Below, piece after piece: positions 59,094 to 64,000 of a stretch of 64,000 bases of DNA; position 1 is the stretch's first letter; each line of letters starts with the position of its first letter. The position numbers and the translations under genes are program-made. This DNA comes from Mesodorylaimus sp. YZB2_4 (lineage: Eukaryota > Nematoda > Enoplea > Dorylaimida > Dorylaimidae), in the NCBI GenBank assembly GCA_030248295.1, contig JASANH010001297.1:186001-250000 (forward strand). The letters are read 5' to 3'. A model generated the notes under the pieces. That model ran no database searches. It saw nothing but the letters and a program-made list of their open reading frames with translations, and was not told the DNA's origin.

Positions 59094-59660
59094 GGCGTCA
59101 TCTCAAAATACCCCCTTCTGGTCAGAAGTAAGAAGGCGTCTAATCAGACGCTGTCAGACGTCGAATCAGAAGGTATAAGTCTGAATTTGACCCCTTCTGA
59201 TTTGAAGGTGGGAAGGGACTTGACGTCTGATTTTCTCTCGTAAGAAGTCTGACCACATCGAGTCAAAAGTAGGGCACGCCCTCAATTAGAAGAGTAGGCT
59301 CTGAAAGAAGCGGTGTCGCCCATTGTCGCATTCAGAACTGCGGGCTTGCGATACGGACGGCGAATTGGTATGCTAGGCAAGTGGGCGTTGAGATGACCGG
59401 CCGCTTGTTGCCCGCGACAGGCGCGCAGGTGGTGGTCATCGGGTGTCCTAGGCGGCTTCTTACTGCGCCATTTTTCCTTCTTCCTCGGAGCGTGCCCTAC
59501 TTCTGACTCGATGTGGTCAGACTTCTTACGAGAGAAAATCAGACGTCAAGTCCCTCCCCACCTTTAAATCAGAAGGGGTCAAATTCAGACCACGACCTTC
59601 TGATTCGACGCCTGACGCCTTCTTACTTCTGACCAAAAGGGGGTATTTTGAGATGACGCC
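59094..59660. mobile_element. 567-bp foldback element with about 180-bp arms
   Basis: Left arm 59094-59279 (GGCGTCATCTCAAAATACCC ... AGTAGGGCACGC) is inverted at 59490-59660. The arms differ by small indels and scattered substitutions. The 210-bp centre is GC-richer and non-coding. Flanks give no clear target duplication (TTG against TCG). It sits between TSEN34 and the LRR gene, about 120 bases after the TSEN34 stop and 45 bases before the LRR ATG. Confidence 0.9.
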
Positions 59661-59705
59661 TCGTGACAATTCTATAATTTTTGGTTGCCTAGGTTTCCAC
59701 TTCTC

Positions 59706-61445
59706 ATGGTGCTCAGTCTGGTCAATTTGTGCCTATTGGCCATTCGTGACGGCTTAGAACACAATTATTTATTGCAAATCGATCAATTACCAAGAAAGTG
59801 GCATCAAGTGATTTTAGATTTTGTGCTAAAACATGGCACAATTTTAAAACCACGCTGCCTTGATGCTTTATCATCGATCGATTTTGTAAGGCAGGTCACA
59901 TTTTTAAATACTTTATGCGGCCGTGTTAATGATCACATATTTTTGGATCGTATATCGGATAGTATTTGCGAAACTTTAACACTTGATCAACCAGATTATC
60001 GATTTTTTCACCAATTAGCAGTGAATCTATACGCTGTAAATATTGGTATTCAAAGTGATCAAACTGATAAAAATAAAATAAACATGGAAAATTTTCAAAA
60101 TATTTCTAAACTAATCAGCAAATGTTCGAATTTAAAGACACTTCATTTTCAATTTGTATTGACAAATGAATCGATCGAATCGATAACAAATCACAGCGAT
60201 CGATTGAATGAGATTGTACGATTTTTGCCAGTTTTTTCAGCCACATCGTTATCATCTTGGAAACCATTAGATAATGGGGGATTTTTGAATGCGATCACTG
60301 CATATCGATCTTGTTTATCGATTTTAGAGAATTTATTGAATTTCACGATCATAATTGCTGAATCGCAGACTGGTCGACCTTGCATGCCGCCATTGATCAC
60401 TTCCCATCAACCAATAATTAATTTCAAAAAATTAAGGTCATTAAAATTAGTCGGGGGTACAGCTTATTTTGATGCTTGGTTTCGATTTTTACAATCGATT
60501 AGTTCAACATTGGAAATTCTACATATTGAAAATGTGGAATTTCATTGGGGACGTGAACGAAATGCGTGCGTTTTGCCATTTAAAATGCCTCGATTAATAA
60601 GTTTAGAAGCGCATGGAGTTTTATCATATTGCGATACATTATTTGTAAAAAATTTAAAAAAATCAACTCAATTACGATTTATAGCTTTAACGATTTCCGG
60701 TTTAGAAAGTGATGAAAATTTAATAAGTTTGTCTCAAATAGATTCAGTTAAAGATATTCGATTAAATTTTCGTCACGGCCTTTTTGGTGAACGTGGCGCT
60801 GATGAAATGATAAAAAAATTAGTCGATTTATTCGATCATAGAATAACATCATTTATTTTTAATGGCTTTCGAGCTCCTACATTTTCAATTGGTTGCGAAA
60901 TTCTTATAAATTCGTGCCCAAATTTAATATGCCTTCGTTTAGACACAACAGCCGGAATTGTTGAAGATGATCAAAAGTTTTTGATACCTTTATTTGAAAA
61001 TCGTAGACGAGCGTGGCTCTTACGCGATTTAGAATTGCATGGAAAATTGAATGAAATAGTTTTAAATGGAATATTTGAAAATTGTTTGCAATTAGAATCA
61101 TTATCGATTTGGGATTGCCCTGAATTAATCGATTCGTATTTACAAAAATTTGCTGGCCGAGGTGGAAGACCACGTGTGTTAAAAATGGTTAATTGCCCAA
61201 AATTAAGTGATGAAGGATTAAAATCGATTTTGACAGTTTGCGGATTAGAACTACTTCATTTTCGAATTACATGCGATCAGGAATTGGGTCTTAGTCGAGT
61301 GAGTGAGGAGACGATGGGCGCGATGGCGGAACTGTGCAGAAATGTGGAATGGTTCTGTTGCTCGAAATCGATTTGTAGTGATCAGATGTTGGCTAGGATT
61401 AGGCGAAAATCTTTTAAATATCCTGTCAGGGCAGTGTTGATGTGA
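59706..61445 (+). CDS. leucine-rich-repeat protein, F-box/ZYG11-like layout
   Basis: An intact frame of 579 residues from the ATG at 59706; the frame is open seven codons further upstream without an ATG. The N-terminal part (MVLSLVNLCLLAIRDGL ... LPRKWHQVILDFVL) is helical and resembles the start of LRR substrate adaptors of cullin ligases, but I cannot assign a box domain. Leucine-rich repeats run through most of the rest, for example LRSLKLVGG, LEILHIENVEF, LICLRLDTT and LRDLELHG. The last repeats are of the Cys-containing F-box/AMN1 type (LESLSIWDCPELI, LKMVNCPKLSDEGL). No signal peptide or membrane segment is convincing. A CTCAG just after the ATG could be a splice acceptor, so the true start may lie in an upstream exon. 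Codon use is AT-rich with many TCGAT runs. I infer an intracellular scaffold or substrate adaptor. Confidence 0.75.
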   Translation: MVLSLVNLCLLAIRDGLEHNYLLQIDQLPRKWHQVILDFVLKHGTILKPRCLDALSSIDFVRQVTFLNTLCGRVNDHIFLDRISDSICETLTLDQPDYRFFHQLAVNLYAVNIGIQSDQTDKNKINMENFQNISKLISKCSNLKTLHFQFVLTNESIESITNHSDRLNEIVRFLPVFSATSLSSWKPLDNGGFLNAITAYRSCLSILENLLNFTIIIAESQTGRPCMPPLITSHQPIINFKKLRSLKLVGGTAYFDAWFRFLQSISSTLEILHIENVEFHWGRERNACVLPFKMPRLISLEAHGVLSYCDTLFVKNLKKSTQLRFIALTISGLESDENLISLSQIDSVKDIRLNFRHGLFGERGADEMIKKLVDLFDHRITSFIFNGFRAPTFSIGCEILINSCPNLICLRLDTTAGIVEDDQKFLIPLFENRRRAWLLRDLELHGKLNEIVLNGIFENCLQLESLSIWDCPELIDSYLQKFAGRGGRPRVLKMVNCPKLSDEGLKSILTVCGLELLHFRITCDQELGLSRVSEETMGAMAELCRNVEWFCCSKSICSDQMLARIRRKSFKYPVRAVLM

Positions 61446-62459
61446 GACGTGACCGAATCGATTGAATCGGTTCTAATGCCACCGATTCGATTAATTAAGA
61501 GATCCACTCTTTTTTTTTTAAATGAAGAGGCTGGCTTTTAACAATTTTTTTGGATGTGGGCAAAAATTTAAATTAAGGGAGGTACAGAGCTCCTATACTG
61601 TAGATTTGGAAGCGATGCTGGTGTAGAGAGCAGTGCGAAGTATGCAGGAGGCTACAGGCCATTTCATAGGCGGTATAAGCATTTTAACTTCCCGCTGCAA
61701 GCAGCTTATGGCAGTACAAAATGAAAAGTCTTTCACTTTTGAGCTGAAGTTTTTTGCATGCAGAAAAGCAATTTTCGTAAACTTTTTCAAAAATTATAGT
61801 CATGATGAGAAAACTCAACAATTCATTTTTCTCAATCTAATCTAATTAAAAGTGAAAGTGAATTCAAAGTATGTAGAGTAAGACAAAGACTGGTATACGC
61901 GGCTTATGGCGGGAAATTCGAATTCTGCAATCGACGAAACCTCTGAAATGGTAAACACAGTAAGAAGAAATTTACAGCAGAAAAAGGTTTTTTATGCAGT
62001 ATTTTGAAAACAGTGCTTATGTTGCAGTATTGTGTATTGTACCAGTACAAAGTGCCAGGCGTGTGCCATGTCTTACCTAACGATTTGAAGCCCATATTAA
62101 ATATCTTATAATCAATAAAATATTTGTCTTGATATTATCCCTCCGCAGTTTGCAGAATATGAGTAGAAATCTTCTTGAAGTAATAAGAATGCGCTGCTGT
62201 GGCTGTTCGATAAAAAAGAAAAGGGACCCTGTAAAAATCAGTTTGAAGTACAAAAAGGTTACAAACGGCTCTGTTTTTCTTTCATGCCGAGAAAATAAAA
62301 TACCGATGAATAAAGTTGCTTCTCTGCTGTCACCGCTTATTCTGATCCACCATTTTGTATAGGGTACACACACAATTCACAGCGCGTGAAATAACTTTTT
62401 TACGCCCATCAGTTGTTTTTGCGAATCCACGCTGTAGTCAAAAAATTTAGGAATAGGAA

Positions 62460-62530
62460 GACAGTATTTAAACCATGAGCTCCGAGCGGGAGTAGAACCC
62501 GCACCACTGAAATTTCTGGTCCCTCATACT
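62460..62530 (-). repeat. tRNA-like fragment with B box
   Basis: The minus strand contains GCGGGTTCTACTCCCGC, a T-arm-like hairpin with a B-box core GGTTCTACTCC, followed by GGAGCTC. No matching acceptor stem or convincing A box was found. It is a tRNA relic or SINE head. Confidence 0.35.
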
Positions 62531-62619
62531 GTTTTACTGATCAGAACCCGACTGTGTGTACTTGGGTGCGCGCTCGATACCATCGCTGGACTAATGTGTC
62601 TGGCAGTTATAGGCTAGGT

Positions 62620-63000
62620 CGGCTGTGTTAGAGGGGAGGTTTTGGGGTGGGGGCGGGAAGAGGGGAAGGGAAAAGGGAAAAGGGGGAAGGAAGAGAGATT
62701 GAATCAGATCGCCTAAGTCTGATCTGATCGCGTGTGAGACAGGTCAGGTTTGGATCGAGTGGAGTGAGTGAGCTGTATGACTGTTTACATACAGCACTCT
62801 AGGCTGGCTGGACAATGGGCCTGTGATTGGAGGCCAGGTCTTGGTCGCAAATCGCAGGCCAATTTGACCCGCGATACAATTTGATCGCTTTTGCTTCCTT
62901 CCTGCTGGACCTGGTGTGAGGAGGGGAGGTTTTCGAGAGGAAGGGCTCAATGTCCTGGCCGGCGCAACACGGGGGGGGGGGCGGGTTCACCCCCTCCCCT
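62620..63000. repeat. dispersed repeat with polypurine tract, copy 2
   Basis: Partner of 5090-5480 in the same orientation. Its purine tract spans 62632-62700. The copy has a 30-base insertion (GCAAATCGCAGGCCAATTTG and following) and ends with a G run near 62971. Confidence 0.75.
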
Positions 63001-63414
63001 ACCCCTTTACCCCCTTATAATTACTTCCGCCATGACAATCGGTTTAGTGAGTACTTTCGATGGAGCCTACAAAGAAGGGGTCAAAAAAGTCGACTGGCCA
63101 AGCATATTCCGTATGGGTCGAGTCTCTCAGAAACTCTGTCTGAAACAGTCGACGGCGTGTGAGGGCAGCTCATGCGCACTATTTTTATTCTTTTCTTATT
63201 CGCAATCGATGAGTGCGTATTCGAAACCAGATAGCGGCGGTGCCTAGACTTTAGCGTGACAGAAATGCATTTTATTTGTCAATATTTGAATATCGTTAAA
63301 GTTGAGCATGAAATTCGACAATTCCACAAATAAAACCCGAATCAGTTCTCCTAGCAATTAGAAAACTCAATTTTGTTATGTATTCATCTTTGACATCCAA
63401 CAATACAGCGGGTT

Positions 63415-63779
63415 TTATCCTCGGGCCACCCCTATCAGAGCAGCACCAAAGACCAGACCAAGATGTAATCCGAACTTTGTAGCACTGCTGTCATTGAAAC
63501 TTTTTATGTACGCATCACAGAATGGCGTATCAAGTTGCGTTTTCCTCTCCACCGCGATCTCCTCGAAAAACCCCAGCAGCGCATTTAAATAGTCCACGTC
63601 CTTGGCCGAGATGGTCAGGTAGTTCAATCCGCGCTCAATCACATTCTCGACTCTGCACTTTATGGGACATCCAGTTTCCCTGACACAACAAAAATTTGTA
63701 CCCACAACCTTTATACGAGTACACTTTTTATGGCCGACATTTAGAAATCTGTGTTTCTCGCCTTCAATGTGTGTCTGTT
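63415..63779 (-). CDS. probable last coding exon, unrecognised protein
   Basis: An open frame reaching a stop at 63415. It continues upstream without an ATG to an AG acceptor-like CTAG about 63780 on the minus strand, so I read it as a 3' exon of about 120 residues. It starts EQTHIEGEKHRF, contains several cysteines (NFCCVRETGCPIKC), then an acidic/hydrophobic helix (YLNALLGFFEEIA). It ends with a hydrophobic segment, FGLHLGLVFGAALIGV, near the C-terminus that could be a membrane anchor. An AATAAA on the minus strand at about 63271 could be its polyadenylation signal. No family was recognised. Upstream exons would lie beyond the window or among repeats. Confidence 0.4.
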
Positions 63780-64000
63780 CTAGTTTTTAAAGGTCATAAA
63801 GGGTCATTTTTGGTGAAAAAATTATAACTTCCTTAGTTTTAGGTTAAGAACAACTTTTTAAATACAGAAATGACTGCTACAAGGAATCTCAAACTTTTTT
63901 CGAAATCTGCCTAGCTTTAACCGTTTATGGGATATTCCTAAAAGCCTATTCGTGATCAGCTGTGGTCAGGCACATAATAGGGGGTACAGTTATGAGGGAG
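63780..64000. repeat. interior of the 45.5-kb TIR element family
   Basis: Resembles 45600-45840 in the same orientation (CAGAAATGACTGCTACA, TTTAACCGTTTATGGGATATT, GTGATCAGC). It runs off the window end. Confidence 0.6.

Larger units (their letters stand above)
61446..63414. other. intergenic after the LRR gene, repeats only
   Basis: It contains E2F-like GGCGGGAAATTCGAATT at 61908-61925, a tRNA-like fragment at 62460-62530 and the repeat at 62620-63000. A TIR end matching 46416-46478 lies at 63075-63145. No gene was recognised. Confidence 0.5.

Noticed and set aside
62460-62530. Functional tRNA on the minus strand
   Set aside because: Only the T-arm/B-box part is convincing; D arm and acceptor stem could not be completed.

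Overview
The window is animal nuclear DNA, most likely from a nematode. It has spliced genes with short GT-AG introns (54 to 205 nt in most cases), TTTTCAG or TTTTTAG acceptors, rhodopsin-like receptors resembling the nematode chemoreceptor class srsx, and an AT-rich, repeat-dense background. The ATG-initiated receptor genes have single open exons. I cannot name the genus from the sequence alone.

Left part (1-25 kb): a chemoreceptor-type GPCR cluster. One family (called family A here, DRA in place of DRY) has two intact minus-strand genes (3693-4805, 23791-24933) and three decayed copies (about 705-1743, 13481-14231, 17459-18777). A second, srsx-like family has two nearly identical plus-strand genes (8529-9503, 15032-16006) and a short remnant near 8000. 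A third receptor (20774-21828, minus) is broken by one stop and one frameshift. A further, more diverged family A gene is at 43252-44292. The space between is full of foldback and TIR elements.

Middle part (28-40 kb): a type II membrane glycosyltransferase of the alpha-1,4-galactosyl/GlcNAc-transferase (Gb3 synthase) family. It is followed by a full-length Ty3/gypsy LTR retrotransposon (30380-37790, minus) with identical 557-bp LTRs. The element abuts the broken end of a protein-primed family B DNA polymerase gene of Polinton/virus type. A decayed DD(E/D) transposase lies beyond.

Right part (46-64 kb): three housekeeping-type genes. Adenylate kinase 1 (minus) has six coding exons, all boundaries resolved. 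The tRNA-splicing endonuclease subunit TSEN34 (plus) also has six coding exons, and its catalytic Tyr/His/Lys are spaced as in the human enzyme. A leucine-rich-repeat protein (plus) follows. AK1 and TSEN34 are divergent, with 4.3 kb of repeat arrays and poly-G tracts between them. A 567-bp foldback element separates TSEN34 from the LRR gene. A probable last exon of an unrecognised gene is at 63415-63779.

Most notable observations: a candidate 67-nt intron inside the retrotransposon gag-pol frame that, if spliced, makes a Gag-only protein; identical LTRs without a target-site duplication; twin receptors whose amino-acid differences fall mainly in the termini and extracellular loops while the rest is almost identical; and a recurrent E2F-like GGCGGGAAATT motif across the right half.
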